NCBI GenBank assembly: GCA_902583445.1
Contig: CACHVZ010000001.1
Span: 62,001 to 126,000 of the forward strand
Length of the DNA stretch: 64,000 nt
Reading direction: 5' to 3'
Source of the DNA: an uncultured Bacteroidota bacterium
GTDB taxonomy: Bacteria > Bacteroidota > Bacteroidia > Flavobacteriales > Flavobacteriaceae
The position numbers and the translations under genes are program-made. Positions 18,028 through 27,508 of this stretch are shown here, piece by piece. The notes below the pieces were generated by a model. The model did not search any database. It saw only the letters and a list, made by a program, of their open reading frames with translations, and was not told where the DNA came from. The stretch's first letter is position 1. Every line of letters starts with the position of its first letter.

Positions 18028-18100
18028 ATTTTTTTTACAAATATATAAAGAATAGCTATTAATAATTTTAGATTAACTTATATTTAGGATTCATTGTAAT

Positions 18101-18520
18101 ATGAAAAATAAACAATTGAAATATGATCTTGCATATTTAAAAATGGCTGAAGAATGGTCTAAGCTTTCGTATTGCAAAAGAAGAAAAGTTGGAGCACTAA
18201 TCGTAAAAGATAAAATGATTATTTCAGATGGGTATAATGGCACTCCCTCTGGATTTGAAAATGTTTGTGAGGATGATGAGGGATATACTAAATGGTATGT
18301 GCTTCATGCTGAAGCTAATGCTATAGCCAAAGTGTCTGGTTCTACCCAATCAACAGAAGGAGCAACTCTTTATATTACATTATCTCCGTGTAGAGAATGC
18401 AGTAAACTTATCTTTCAATCTGGAATCAATAGGGTTGTTTATTCAAAAAAATATAAAGACCAATCTGGAATTGAATTCCTTACTAAGTCTGGAGTTGAGG
18501 TTGATTTTATTGAGATCTAG
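18101..18520 (+). CDS. dCMP deaminase family protein
   Basis: A 139-residue zinc-dependent cytidine/deoxycytidylate deaminase. Zinc ligands and the catalytic glutamate are visible: H69-A-E71 in VLHAEANAI, and C97 and C100 in SPCREC. The GYNGTPSGFENVCED segment (45-59) matches the dCMP deaminase (ComEB) type. It should supply dUMP for thymidylate synthesis from dCMP, which fits the ribonucleotide reductase genes just downstream. Its stop abuts that of the convergent small membrane gene. Confidence 0.9.
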   Translation: MKNKQLKYDLAYLKMAEEWSKLSYCKRRKVGALIVKDKMIISDGYNGTPSGFENVCEDDEGYTKWYVLHAEANAIAKVSGSTQSTEGATLYITLSPCRECSKLIFQSGINRVVYSKKYKDQSGIEFLTKSGVEVDFIEI

Positions 18521-18715
18521 CTATTTATTTTTGTCTTTGATTTTCTTAGAAACCATTAATATCAAAATTAATAGCAATGCACATAAAGAAAGCATAAAAC
18601 AAATAAGTGCAATCTTGTTATCATCATCTAATAAATTATAGATATTTAACTGTGTTAAATTAAATACTACTAACAAAATTGTTAAAAACAATAAAACTTT
18701 TTCTAGATTTTTCAT
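18521..18715 (-). CDS. Small two-helix membrane protein, unknown function
   Basis: A 64-residue frame I do not recognise. It contains two hydrophobic stretches (about 7-24 and 36-55) separated by a polar DDDNK turn, and a lysine-rich C-terminus. The two-helix pattern and the tight convergent junction with the deaminase gene favour a real gene, but there is no motif to give a function. Confidence 0.55.
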   Translation of the reverse strand: MKNLEKVLLFLTILLVVFNLTQLNIYNLLDDDNKIALICFMLSLCALLLILILMVSKKIKDKNK

Positions 18716-18982
18716 TTTCAGATTGCAAACATAAGTTAAAAAATTTTCTTGAAAATATTTTTTTCTTTCATTTTAAAGCTAGAAAATAGGGGATATATTT
18801 TATAAAACTTAAGAAATTAGTGAATAAAAAATTTTTATTTTTTTAGTAAAAAAAATTATATGAAAACATTTTTTTTCATTGTTAAAAACTTTATGTTAAT
18901 GTTAAGAAAATCTACTTTCAATTTTCATTAATATTTTAAATATTTGAAGTTAGGAATCTATCATAAACCAAAAATTTTAATT
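18716..18982. other. AT-rich intergenic region before nrdB
   Basis: A 267-bp stretch with no convincing open frame. It is very AT-rich with long A and T runs, and near 18881-18905 it contains three GTTAA elements at irregular spacing (14 and 6 bp). It presumably carries the nrdBA promoter. I found no clear NrdR-type box or -7 element. Confidence 0.4.
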
Positions 18983-19960
18983 ATGCAGCAAGAACCACTT
19001 TTACAAGAAAACAAAGATAGATTTGTAATTTTTCCAATTGAGCACCATGACATATGGGAATGGTATAAAAAATGTGAAGCCAGTTTTTGGACAGCTGAAG
19101 AGATTGATCTTCATCAAGATCTAAATGATTGGAGTTCAAAATTAAATGACGACGAGAGATATTTTATCAAACACATCCTTGCTTTTTTTGCTGCCTCAGA
19201 TGGAATTGTAAATGAGAACTTGGCTGAAAATTTTGTAAATGAAGTTCAGTACTCTGAAGCAAAATTTTTCTATGGTTTTCAGATTATGATGGAGAATATT
19301 CATTCGGAAACATATTCTTTACTTATTGACACTTATGTTAAAGACGATAAGGAAAAAGATACTTTATTTAAAGCCATAGAAAATTTTCCAGCAATAAAGA
19401 AAAAAGCTGACTGGGCTCTAAAATGGATTGAGTCTGATTCCTTTGCTGAAAGACTTATAGCTTTTGCTGGAGTAGAAGGTATATTTTTCTCAGGGTCTTT
19501 CTGTTCAATTTTTTGGTTGAAAAAGAGAGGGCTTATGCCAGGATTAACTTTTTCTAACGAGTTAATTTCAAGAGATGAAGGTGTGCATTGTGATTTTGCA
19601 GTTCATCTTCATAATAATCATATTATTAATAAAGTACAAAAGGAAAGAATTAAAGAAATTTTAATAGATGCTCTTAATATAGAAAGAGAATTTATAACAG
19701 AATCGCTTCCAGTAAGTTTAATCGGTATGAATGCAAAACTAATGACGCAATATTTAGAATTTGTTACCGATAGACTTTTAGATCAATTTGGATGTGAAAA
19801 AGAATTTAATGTTTCTAATCCATTCGACTTTATGGATATGATTAACCTTCAAGGTAAAACTAATTTCTTTGAGAAAAGAGTTTCAGAATATCAAAAAGCA
19901 GGTGTTCTAAATAATGATAAAAAAGAAGAGTCAAACTTTGATCTTGACGATGACTTCTAA
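18983..19960 (+). CDS. nrdB: Class Ia ribonucleotide reductase, beta (radical-generating) subunit
   Basis: The 325-residue di-iron subunit forms the tyrosyl radical used by NrdA to reduce ribonucleotides. Iron ligands and the radical tyrosine are seen in ENIHSETYS, which corresponds to E115, H118 and Y122 of E. coli NrdB. A second ligand set is in FAGVEGI and [10 protein letters not shown]. The open frame extends upstream to a TTG at 18944, but ATG 18983 ([18 protein letters not shown]) matches relatives. It lies 48 bp before nrdA in the order nrdB-nrdA and depends on oxygen and iron. Confidence 0.96.
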   Translation: MQQEPLLQENKDRFVIFPIEHHDIWEWYKKCEASFWTAEEIDLHQDLNDWSSKLNDDERYFIKHILAFFAASDGIVNENLAENFVNEVQYSEAKFFYGFQIMMENIHSETYSLLIDTYVKDDKEKDTLFKAIENFPAIKKKADWALKWIESDSFAERLIAFAGVEGIFFSGSFCSIFWLKKRGLMPGLTFSNELISRDEGVHCDFAVHLHNNHIINKVQKERIKEILIDALNIEREFITESLPVSLIGMNAKLMTQYLEFVTDRLLDQFGCEKEFNVSNPFDFMDMINLQGKTNFFEKRVSEYQKAGVLNNDKKEESNFDLDDDF

Positions 19961-20008
19961 AATAATCGTTTAATTAATTTAATTTTAAAAATGGTATAGT
20001 GTAGGGAT

Positions 20009-22495
20009 ATGTCTATGTATGTAATTAAAAGGGACGGAAGAAAAGAGCCCATAATGTTTGATAAAATAACCGCTAGGATAAAGAAGCTTTGTTATGGTTT
20101 TAACGAGTTAATTGATCCTGTTAGAGTTGCAATGAGGGTAATTGAGGGTCTTTATGATGGTGTTACAACTTCAGAATTAGATAACCTAGCAGCAGAAATT
20201 GCTGCGACTATGACAACTACTCATCCAGATTATGCATCTCTTGCAGCAAGAATTTCTGTCTCAAACTTACATAAAAATACCACGAAGTCCTTCTCTGATA
20301 CCATGAAGGATCTTCACGCATACGTAAATCCAATAAATGGTAAAAAAGCTCCGCTATTATCAGATGAAGTCTATAAAGTGATTAAAAAAAATGCAGAGTT
20401 ACTTGACTCAAAAATTATTTACAACAGAGATTTCGGATATGATTACTTTGGATTTAAAACTCTTGAAAGATCATACCTTTTAAAAATTAATGGAAATATA
20501 GTTGAGAGACCTCAACATATGTTGATGAGAGTCTCGGTAGGTATTCATCTTGATGATATTGATGCTGTAATTGATACTTACGAGTTAATGTCAAAAAAAT
20601 ATTTTACTCATGCAACTCCTACTTTATTTAATGCAGGCACGCCCAAACCACAAATGTCCTCATGTTTCTTACTAGCCATGCAAGATGATAGTATTGATGG
20701 AATCTATGATACACTAAAACAAACAGCTAAAATTTCTCAGTCTGCTGGAGGAATTGGTCTTTCAATTCATAATATAAGATCTACAGGATCATACATATCT
20801 GGAACAAATGGTACATCAAATGGTATTGTTCCAATGCTAAGAGTTTTTAATGACACTGCTAGATATGTTGATCAGGGGGGTGGTAAAAGAAAAGGTTCTT
20901 TTGCAATATATATTGAACCATGGCACTCTGACATTTATGATTTTCTAGACCTAAAGAAAAATCATGGTAAAGAGGAAATGAGAGCAAGGGATTTATTTTA
21001 TGCTATGTGGATTCCTGATCTATTCATGAAAAGAGTTGAAAATAACGAAGAGTGGACTTTGATGTGTCCAAACGAGTGTCCTGGATTATATGATTGTCAC
21101 GGAGATGAGTTTGATAAGCTTTATTTAAAATATGAAAAGCAGTCAAAGGGAAGAAAGTCAATTAAGGCTAGAGAGCTTTGGGAAAAGATTCTTGAATCTC
21201 AAATTGAGACAGGTACTCCATATATGCTATATAAAGATTCTGCAAACAGAAAATCAAATCAAAAGAATCTTGGGACTATTAGATCTTCGAACTTATGTAC
21301 AGAAATACTTGAGTACACTTCAAAAGATGAAATAGCAGTTTGTAACCTTGCATCAATTGCTCTTCCAATGTTTGTTGATGATGGAAAGTTTAATCACCAA
21401 AAATTATATGATGTAACAGTAAGAGTTACCAAAAACTTAAATAAAGTTATTGATAGAAATTACTATCCTGTTAAAGAAGCTGAAAACTCTAATTTTAGAC
21501 ATAGGCCAGTTGGTCTTGGTGTTCAAGGTTTAGCTGATGCATTTATTCTATTAAGGATGCCATTTACTTCTGATGAAGCAAAAGAGCTAAATCAAGAAAT
21601 TTTTGAAACCATTTATTATGCTGCACTTAATGCTTCAGTTGAGGAAGCTAAAAAAGATGGAGTTTATGAATCATATAAAGGCTCTCCAATTTCAAAAGGT
21701 GAATTCCAACATAATATGTGGGGAGTTGAAGATGATGACTTAAGTGGTAGATGGGATTGGAAAAAATTAAGAAAAGATGTTTTAAAGCATGGTGTGAGAA
21801 ACTCTCTTTTAGTGGCACCAATGCCAACTGCAAGTACATCTCAAATTCTTGGAAATAATGAATGTTTTGAACCTTATACTTCAAACATTTATACTAGAAG
21901 AGTTTTATCTGGTGAATTTATTATTGTTAACAAGCATTTACTAAATGACCTAGTTGAATTAGGACTTTGGAGTGAAGATATGAAACAAGATCTAATGGCT
22001 GCAAATGGATCAATTCAAGATATTGAAGGTATTCCAGATCATTTAAAAGAGCTATACAAAACTGTGTGGGAGATGAGTATGAAGGATATAATCGATATGG
22101 CTAGACATAGAGGGTTTTTCATTGACCAATCACAATCACTTAATTTATTTATGGAAGGTGCTACTATGTCAAAACTTACATCTATGCACTTCTATGCATG
22201 GAAATCTGGTCTTAAAACAGGTATGTACTATCTAAGGACTAAATCTGCTGTTGATGCAATCAAGTTTACACTTAAGAAAAAAGAATCTGTTCCTGAAAAA
22301 ATAGAAGAGATTAAACTTGAAGCTGAGACTAAAGAAGTAGGTGAAGTTCAAATTACTAGAACAGAAAAAGCAGCTAAAACTAAATCCAAGGAAAAACCAG
22401 TTGCTGTTGAACCACTAACTCCTGAAGAGCTAAAACAAATTATCTCTCAATCTAAAGAGAATGAGGATGATGACTGTCTTATGTGTGGTTCTTAA
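20009..22495 (+). CDS. nrdA: Class Ia ribonucleotide reductase, alpha (catalytic) subunit
   Basis: An 828-residue catalytic subunit that reduces ribonucleoside diphosphates. An N-terminal ATP cone (about 1-95) implies allosteric activity control. Catalytic cysteines lie in [11 protein letters not shown] and in SSNLCTEI / [10 protein letters not shown]. The C-terminal redox pair is CLMC near the last residues, reached through a Lys/Glu-rich linker of about 70 residues (roughly 745-815). The pattern is typical of flavobacterial NrdA and nothing is missing. It is in an operon with nrdB. Confidence 0.96.
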   Translation: MSMYVIKRDGRKEPIMFDKITARIKKLCYGFNELIDPVRVAMRVIEGLYDGVTTSELDNLAAEIAATMTTTHPDYASLAARISVSNLHKNTTKSFSDTMKDLHAYVNPINGKKAPLLSDEVYKVIKKNAELLDSKIIYNRDFGYDYFGFKTLERSYLLKINGNIVERPQHMLMRVSVGIHLDDIDAVIDTYELMSKKYFTHATPTLFNAGTPKPQMSSCFLLAMQDDSIDGIYDTLKQTAKISQSAGGIGLSIHNIRSTGSYISGTNGTSNGIVPMLRVFNDTARYVDQGGGKRKGSFAIYIEPWHSDIYDFLDLKKNHGKEEMRARDLFYAMWIPDLFMKRVENNEEWTLMCPNECPGLYDCHGDEFDKLYLKYEKQSKGRKSIKARELWEKILESQIETGTPYMLYKDSANRKSNQKNLGTIRSSNLCTEILEYTSKDEIAVCNLASIALPMFVDDGKFNHQKLYDVTVRVTKNLNKVIDRNYYPVKEAENSNFRHRPVGLGVQGLADAFILLRMPFTSDEAKELNQEIFETIYYAALNASVEEAKKDGVYESYKGSPISKGEFQHNMWGVEDDDLSGRWDWKKLRKDVLKHGVRNSLLVAPMPTASTSQILGNNECFEPYTSNIYTRRVLSGEFIIVNKHLLNDLVELGLWSEDMKQDLMAANGSIQDIEGIPDHLKELYKTVWEMSMKDIIDMARHRGFFIDQSQSLNLFMEGATMSKLTSMHFYAWKSGLKTGMYYLRTKSAVDAIKFTLKKKESVPEKIEEIKLEAETKEVGEVQITRTEKAAKTKSKEKPVAVEPLTPEELKQIISQSKENEDDDCLMCGS

Positions 22496-22585
22496 TATTC
22501 TGAATTAAATTTTTATTATACTCAATCCATATATAATTGATAAGAATCTATTATATATTAAATAATCAATATTTTATATCCTAAT

Positions 22586-22651
22586 GTTAATTTAATGTTA
22601 TGTAAAAGTTTGCTATTTGTTAATTTATAGTTAACTTTATGTTATAAAACT
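22586..22651 (+). promoter_or_regulatory. Six GTT-initiated direct repeats at exact 11-bp spacing (PHO-box-like)
   Basis: GTT occurs at 22586, 22597, 22608, 22619, 22630 and 22641, each exactly 11 bp apart, mostly as TGTTA or AGTTA followed by AT-rich bases. PhoB-type response regulators bind direct repeats with an 11-bp period (E. coli TGTCA...). The array ends 7 bp before the next gene, which lies beside a phosphate transporter. A TAACTTTA near-match to a -7 box sits at 22632-22639. Confidence 0.55.
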
Positions 22652-22658
22652 AAGGATT

Positions 22659-23009
22659 ATGAGAATTATATTGATGTTTTTTGCACTCTCCATTACTAGT
22701 TTAAGTGCACAAGAAAAAAAAATTGTTATTAAAGAAGGAACTAATACCTTTAAGGTAGTTTACTATAATGAGGCTGGAAATATTTTACAGCAAGGTTTTA
22801 TAAAAAACAAAAAGCTTCATGGCGAGTGGGCTAGCTTTTATAAAGATGGAAAAAAGGCAGTATCTGGTCAATATGATAAAGGTAAAAAAGTCGGAAAATG
22901 GTTCTTTTGGAATAAAGAAACAATTCGTGAAGTTGATTTTGTTGATAACAATATTATTAAGGTTGTAAACTGGAGTTCCCCTGCTACAATTGCAACAGTT
23001 GATGATTAA
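22659..23009 (+). CDS. Secreted YwqK-like (MORN-type repeat) protein
   Basis: A 116-residue exported protein with a signal peptide ending near SLSAQ (1-17). The mature part contains MORN_2/YwqK-type repeats such as GFIKNKKLHGEWASFYKDGK and SGQYDKGKKVGKWFFW. The family has no defined enzymatic role, and the label antitoxin used in databases for YwqK is not supported here. Its stop overlaps the PiT stop by 4 bp in convergent orientation. The 11-bp repeat array directly upstream suggests tight regulation, perhaps by phosphate. Confidence 0.72.
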   Translation: MRIILMFFALSITSLSAQEKKIVIKEGTNTFKVVYYNEAGNILQQGFIKNKKLHGEWASFYKDGKKAVSGQYDKGKKVGKWFFWNKETIREVDFVDNNIIKVVNWSSPATIATVDD

Positions 23010-24613
23010 ATATTGATTTCCCCTTTTTTCTTAAATTTTCTGTGGTTTTTGAATATTATTATTGACACAAAAATAATTGTCATCAAAATACCAGTTATTT
23101 TGAGTTGGTGAATTGTAAACACAACCAATCCACAAATAAGAAAAGCAGAAAATGCAGTTAAGAACCAACCACCTATAACACTCACTACTCCAGAGACTCT
23201 ATAAATTGCACTATCTGAACTCCATGCTCTATCTGATAATGAAGTCCCCATTGCAACCATGAATGTAACATAAGTAGTTGAAAGAGGTAATTGGTATGAA
23301 GTAGCAATTGATATTAAAATTGCAGCAATAACAAGATTAAGACAAGCCCTTAATTTATCAAATGAGGGTCTTATTCCATCTACTGACTTAGCTTCGGTAT
23401 AATTATCTTTTAAAGTAAAAGATTGATTTATTTGGTTTAGAAGTCCTTTAGGTAGCAACTTTTTTAAAAGTTCATTTAAAAAAACACCTAACATGACTAA
23501 TGATTTTCCAACTGGATTAGCTTTAAACTTTTCATCAGTATCATTTTGATTTGATAAATCTAAACTTGTTTTTACAACATTCTTAGCTTTCGAAGAAAAC
23601 CATAAGGTAATAACCATAATAAGACCTGATAGAAAAAGATAAATAGGTTTAGTATTAACCTTTTCAGAAAGAGAGATCATAGAATACTCAGATGCAGTTA
23701 AAGAAGATGCAGACCATAATTGAAAAGATTCAAGAGCGGCAATTGGAACTCCAATAAAGTTTACTAAATCATTTCCAGCAAAAGCAAGAGCAAGTGAAAA
23801 AGTTCCAACTCCAATAATTATCTTATAGATATCTAATTTTAAAATTTTGGAGATAAATAGAGAGAAAATAAACCAAAATATTAAGCTAATGATCCAGAAA
23901 AATAAAATATTTGAATCTATAAATTCATTAATAGTTAAGTCATCTAAAATTGAAAAAGTTTGAGATGAGTAGGGGGTACCTTTAATTCCTTTTATAAGTA
24001 TAAAATTAATTATTGATGTAAATGATAATGATCCAAAAATACAATTTAGGAGTATGCTTTTAGATTCAAAATCAAAAGTTAATATAACTCTAGATATCCA
24101 CTGAATTATTGCGCCAATTGAAAAAGCAATAAAAACAGATAACAGAATACCAATTACTATTTCAGTTGCTTTTTGAACATTAATATAATTTTCAATTTCA
24201 ATCAGGCTTGCATCTGCATTAATTATTTTAATTAGTGACATCACAACAGCAGCACCTAATAATTCAAATACAATTGATACAGTGGTCGAAGTTGGTAGGC
24301 CCCAAGAGTTGAATAAGTCTAATATTAGAATATCAGTTATCATAACAGATAAGAAGATTATTATAATATCACTAAAGAAAAATGCTTCAGGATTAAAAAT
24401 GCCTTTTCTAGCAATTTCCATCATACCACTAGAAGATAAGGCCCCAAATGCAACTCCTAAACTTGCAAGTATCATTATATTTTTAAAAGAAATTACTTTT
24501 GAACCAATAGCAGAGTTTAGGAAATTAACAGCATCATTACTTACTCCTACTATAAGATCAAAAGCAGCAAGTAAAACAATTAATCCAACTATGAATATGT
24601 ATATGCTTTCCAG
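23006..24613 (-). CDS. Inorganic phosphate transporter, PiT family
   Basis: A cation-coupled phosphate permease of about 535 residues. The longest ATG frame starts at 24475 but lacks the N-terminal phosphate signature. Reading upstream without a stop gives DLIVGVSNDAVNFLNSAIGS, the conserved PiT motif, so the real start is a non-ATG codon, most likely CTG at 24613 (ESIYIFIVG, matching relatives that begin MENIYIF) or ATT at 24616. The second signature lies near the C-terminus in LPLSTTYVTFMVAMGTSL. It is only a few bases after the TonB receptor stop, so both are probably co-transcribed, which points to phosphate or a phosphate ester as substrate of the receptor. Confidence 0.9.
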   Translation of the reverse strand: MESIYIFIVGLIVLLAAFDLIVGVSNDAVNFLNSAIGSKVISFKNIMILASLGVAFGALSSSGMMEIARKGIFNPEAFFFSDIIIIFLSVMITDILILDLFNSWGLPTSTTVSIVFELLGAAVVMSLIKIINADASLIEIENYINVQKATEIVIGILLSVFIAFSIGAIIQWISRVILTFDFESKSILLNCIFGSLSFTSIINFILIKGIKGTPYSSQTFSILDDLTINEFIDSNILFFWIISLIFWFIFSLFISKILKLDIYKIIIGVGTFSLALAFAGNDLVNFIGVPIAALESFQLWSASSLTASEYSMISLSEKVNTKPIYLFLSGLIMVITLWFSSKAKNVVKTSLDLSNQNDTDEKFKANPVGKSLVMLGVFLNELLKKLLPKGLLNQINQSFTLKDNYTEAKSVDGIRPSFDKLRACLNLVIAAILISIATSYQLPLSTTYVTFMVAMGTSLSDRAWSSDSAIYRVSGVVSVIGGWFLTAFSAFLICGLVVFTIHQLKITGILMTIIFVSIIIFKNHRKFKKKGEINI

Positions 24614-24617
24614 AATA

Positions 24618-27437
24618 TTAAAGGTTTATACTGTAAGATAGTGAATAAGTTGTTCCGTAGTTTCTATAAGAAAAAGTCTTAGGTTCAAAGTTAAAAAACT
24701 CATACATAGATTCTCTTTTATCACCAAGAATATTATCAACTTTAAATCTTAATGTTTTAATTTTTCCATCTTGGTTAATGAATCTTTTCTCAATACTTGT
24801 ATTTAATGAATTAAACGGTAATGTAAACACATCAGTAACCGTATCATTTCCAACAATCTCTAGAGTTTTACCTTGAGTATTATAAAATATGCTAGCTTCT
24901 ATATTTTTCTCAAAACTTTCATAATTTAACGAAGCATTTACAATATACGGTGCTTGTCCTTGTAGTCTCCTAAATTCTTGAAATTCCTCACCTTCAGGTA
25001 ACCTAAATCTTCTAATATCTTCTTCAATTTTACCATATTTTAATCTAGATTCAATAATTGAGAAATTGATATTGTAACTAAGTTTATTTCTATCATTTAA
25101 GAATAAGTTTTGTCTGGATTCAACTTCAAAGCCATAAACATCTGCTTCATCATTATTTCTTGCTATAAATCCGTTGTCATCAGATCTATCAAATAGTTGA
25201 ATTTCGATAGGGTCTTGAAAGTTTTTAAAAAATCCACTAATTGCGAAAAACTGACCATTCTCAGAATATTTTTCATATCTAATATCATAGTTCATAATTA
25301 GAGAAGGCTTTAAATCAGGATTACCATAAAATCTATTGTTTGTAACTGGATCAAGAATAATTGCAGTTGAGTTTTCTTTGAAACTCGGTCTAGCTGTTGT
25401 TTTATATCCAGATAATCTAAGTTGATTAGAGTCATTTAAACTATATATTAGGTTTAATGATGGAAAAAAATCTGATCTATCTGCAAAAAGAACTTCATCA
25501 TAAACATTTCCAAATAATTCTCCAGTATAAGTAAGTTTATAATTTTCGAGTCTTAAACCAGCAATAGTTTTCAACTTTTCACTTAAGTTAAATTCTCCAG
25601 AAACATAGGCAGATAACTTATCTATGTATGAGTCAAATTGATTTTCTTCTTGAAGAATACCTGTTACGTAGGATCCTGTATTTTTAGATAAAGTCCAGAT
25701 ATTTTCAGTTTTTAAAATATTATTTGGCACTCCATTTAAATCAACATTGTTTCCTTTATAATCAATTACAAATCTATCAGTTTCAAATATTCTATTTTTA
25801 TATAAATATGAGGCTCCTATATCAAGTTTGTAGGGTAAAGATTTAATTTGACCAGACTTACTAAAATCTATTTTTGCTGTTATAACATCCTCCTCTAAAC
25901 TTCTCCATATTCTTTTTGGAAAACCAGAGCCATTTCTTGATAACCTATATCTATTATTATCAATAATTTCAAATACAGTAACTTTAAGATCTTTGTCATC
26001 AACTATTGCCTTAGTTGCATTTGCTTTAATTGAAAGATTTGTTGAACCATCCTCATTAAAATTATGTTTAACCGAAATTGGAACAGATAAAATTGTTCTT
26101 TGTGTATATGTTAAAAAGTTTCCTACACCGTCGAATTCGTCACTCGTAAATTTATAAAAACCTCCCCTTCTTGAATTAGACTCTCCATTTTGAATAGCAA
26201 GAAAGTTTAGTTTATATTTTGTTGATTTTGAACTGTAGGTCAAACCTGTCAAAAGATTCAAAGTAACATTTTCAGAACCAAAAAGGCCATCATTATCACT
26301 GCTCTTTGTCATCCCAGACTCATTAAATCTATAGGTGCTATTTAAAAAGTCATCTAAAAAAGATTGCTCACTTCTATAATTAAAACTAGCTATGTAACCC
26401 CATTTATGATCATTTTCTAATATGTAACTATTACTTGCAGATAAACCAAAATTATAATCCATAAAACTAGAATCACTCAAAGGTTCCATTACTTTATTGA
26501 ATGAGTCAGTATATTGAGTGAGAAGATTTCTATCAACACTTTCATTAACAGGCGATGGAATAAATGTTCCACGAGCAATCGGCAGTTCTCTGTAATCACT
26601 ATCAAATCCAAGGAAATCAGTCGAACTTCTTTCAGAATAGATATAATTATCATTAAAGTGCATATCTGGATTATAACGTACTCCAAATGAAAGATTATAT
26701 GTTGGAGAGTTAGAGAAATCTTTTAGAACTACATTAACGATACCACCTGTAAAATCAGCATCTAAATTTGCAGATGCAGATTTGACAACCTGTATATTAT
26801 CAATTAAGCTAGTTGGAAAAATATCTAATTGGAGTGTATTTTTATCTGGATCTAAACCTGGAACTTCAAGATCATTGATTAATGTTTTAGAATATCGATC
26901 ACCTAAACCCCTAACATAAACGTATTTTCCTTCTTGAATAGAAATACCAGGGACTCTTTTAATAGCTGACGCTATATCATTATCTCCAGCTTTTTTTATT
27001 GATTCTAATGATAGTCCATCTAGTAAAACACCTGAATTTTTTTGAATACTTAAAACAGCATTTTCAGAATTATTTCTTGCACTAGTAGTTACCACTACTT
27101 CATCTAGTGATTCAGATGCGGGGTTTAAAACTACTTCTATTGTTTGGTTTGGATTTGTAGGGGAAATAAAAATATCTGTAATCTTTAGAGTCTCATATCC
27201 CACAAAAGAAATTGTGATTTCATATTTTCCCTCTGCCAGGTCATCAATAAAGAATTTACCATCAAAATCTGTTTCTTGACCATCGCTAAATTGAATAGGT
27301 TCAATTTGGCTAACCAAAACATTTGCAAATGGAAGTATATCATTAAACTCACCGTCAATGACTTTACCATCGATGTAATATTGGGAAGCTAAAAGGCTTG
27401 GAATTATTAAAAATGAGGTAATAAGTAATTTTTTCAT
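24618..27437 (-). CDS. TonB-dependent receptor with N-terminal carboxypeptidase-regulatory-like domain
   Basis: A 939-residue outer-membrane receptor. It has a signal peptide (1-18), then a CarboxypepD_reg-like beta-sandwich (about 20-110) including FDGKFFIDDLAEGKYEITIS. The plug domain follows (about 120-240) with AIKRVPGISIQEGKYVYVRGL and ADFTGGIVNVVLKDF, then a long barrel. This architecture is typical of Bacteroidota receptors of the SusC-like/OMP3 type, but no SusD partner is present. Its neighbours are a PiT phosphate transporter and a beta-helix lipoprotein. Import of phosphate-containing substrate is inferred from context only. Confidence 0.86.
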   Translation of the reverse strand: MKKLLITSFLIIPSLLASQYYIDGKVIDGEFNDILPFANVLVSQIEPIQFSDGQETDFDGKFFIDDLAEGKYEITISFVGYETLKITDIFISPTNPNQTIEVVLNPASESLDEVVVTTSARNNSENAVLSIQKNSGVLLDGLSLESIKKAGDNDIASAIKRVPGISIQEGKYVYVRGLGDRYSKTLINDLEVPGLDPDKNTLQLDIFPTSLIDNIQVVKSASANLDADFTGGIVNVVLKDFSNSPTYNLSFGVRYNPDMHFNDNYIYSERSSTDFLGFDSDYRELPIARGTFIPSPVNESVDRNLLTQYTDSFNKVMEPLSDSSFMDYNFGLSASNSYILENDHKWGYIASFNYRSEQSFLDDFLNSTYRFNESGMTKSSDNDGLFGSENVTLNLLTGLTYSSKSTKYKLNFLAIQNGESNSRRGGFYKFTSDEFDGVGNFLTYTQRTILSVPISVKHNFNEDGSTNLSIKANATKAIVDDKDLKVTVFEIIDNNRYRLSRNGSGFPKRIWRSLEEDVITAKIDFSKSGQIKSLPYKLDIGASYLYKNRIFETDRFVIDYKGNNVDLNGVPNNILKTENIWTLSKNTGSYVTGILQEENQFDSYIDKLSAYVSGEFNLSEKLKTIAGLRLENYKLTYTGELFGNVYDEVLFADRSDFFPSLNLIYSLNDSNQLRLSGYKTTARPSFKENSTAIILDPVTNNRFYGNPDLKPSLIMNYDIRYEKYSENGQFFAISGFFKNFQDPIEIQLFDRSDDNGFIARNNDEADVYGFEVESRQNLFLNDRNKLSYNINFSIIESRLKYGKIEEDIRRFRLPEGEEFQEFRRLQGQAPYIVNASLNYESFEKNIEASIFYNTQGKTLEIVGNDTVTDVFTLPFNSLNTSIEKRFINQDGKIKTLRFKVDNILGDKRESMYEFFNFEPKTFSYRNYGTTYSLSYSINL

Positions 27438-27445
27438 AAGTTAAA

Positions 27446-27480
27446 TTTAAAAAAAAACGCCTATGAAATCATAGGCGTTT
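27446..27480 (-). terminator. Intrinsic terminator between lipoprotein and TonB receptor genes
   Basis: On the minus strand a 12-bp perfect stem (AAACGCCTATGA / TCATAGGCGTTT) with a 2-nt centre is followed by a run of T residues. It lies after the lipoprotein stop and ends only about 9 bases before the TonB receptor start. It should stop most transcripts from the lipoprotein gene and allow limited read-through. Confidence 0.85.
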
Positions 27481-27508
27481 ATAGTTTATGGTTAAATAAA
27501 CAAATTTA

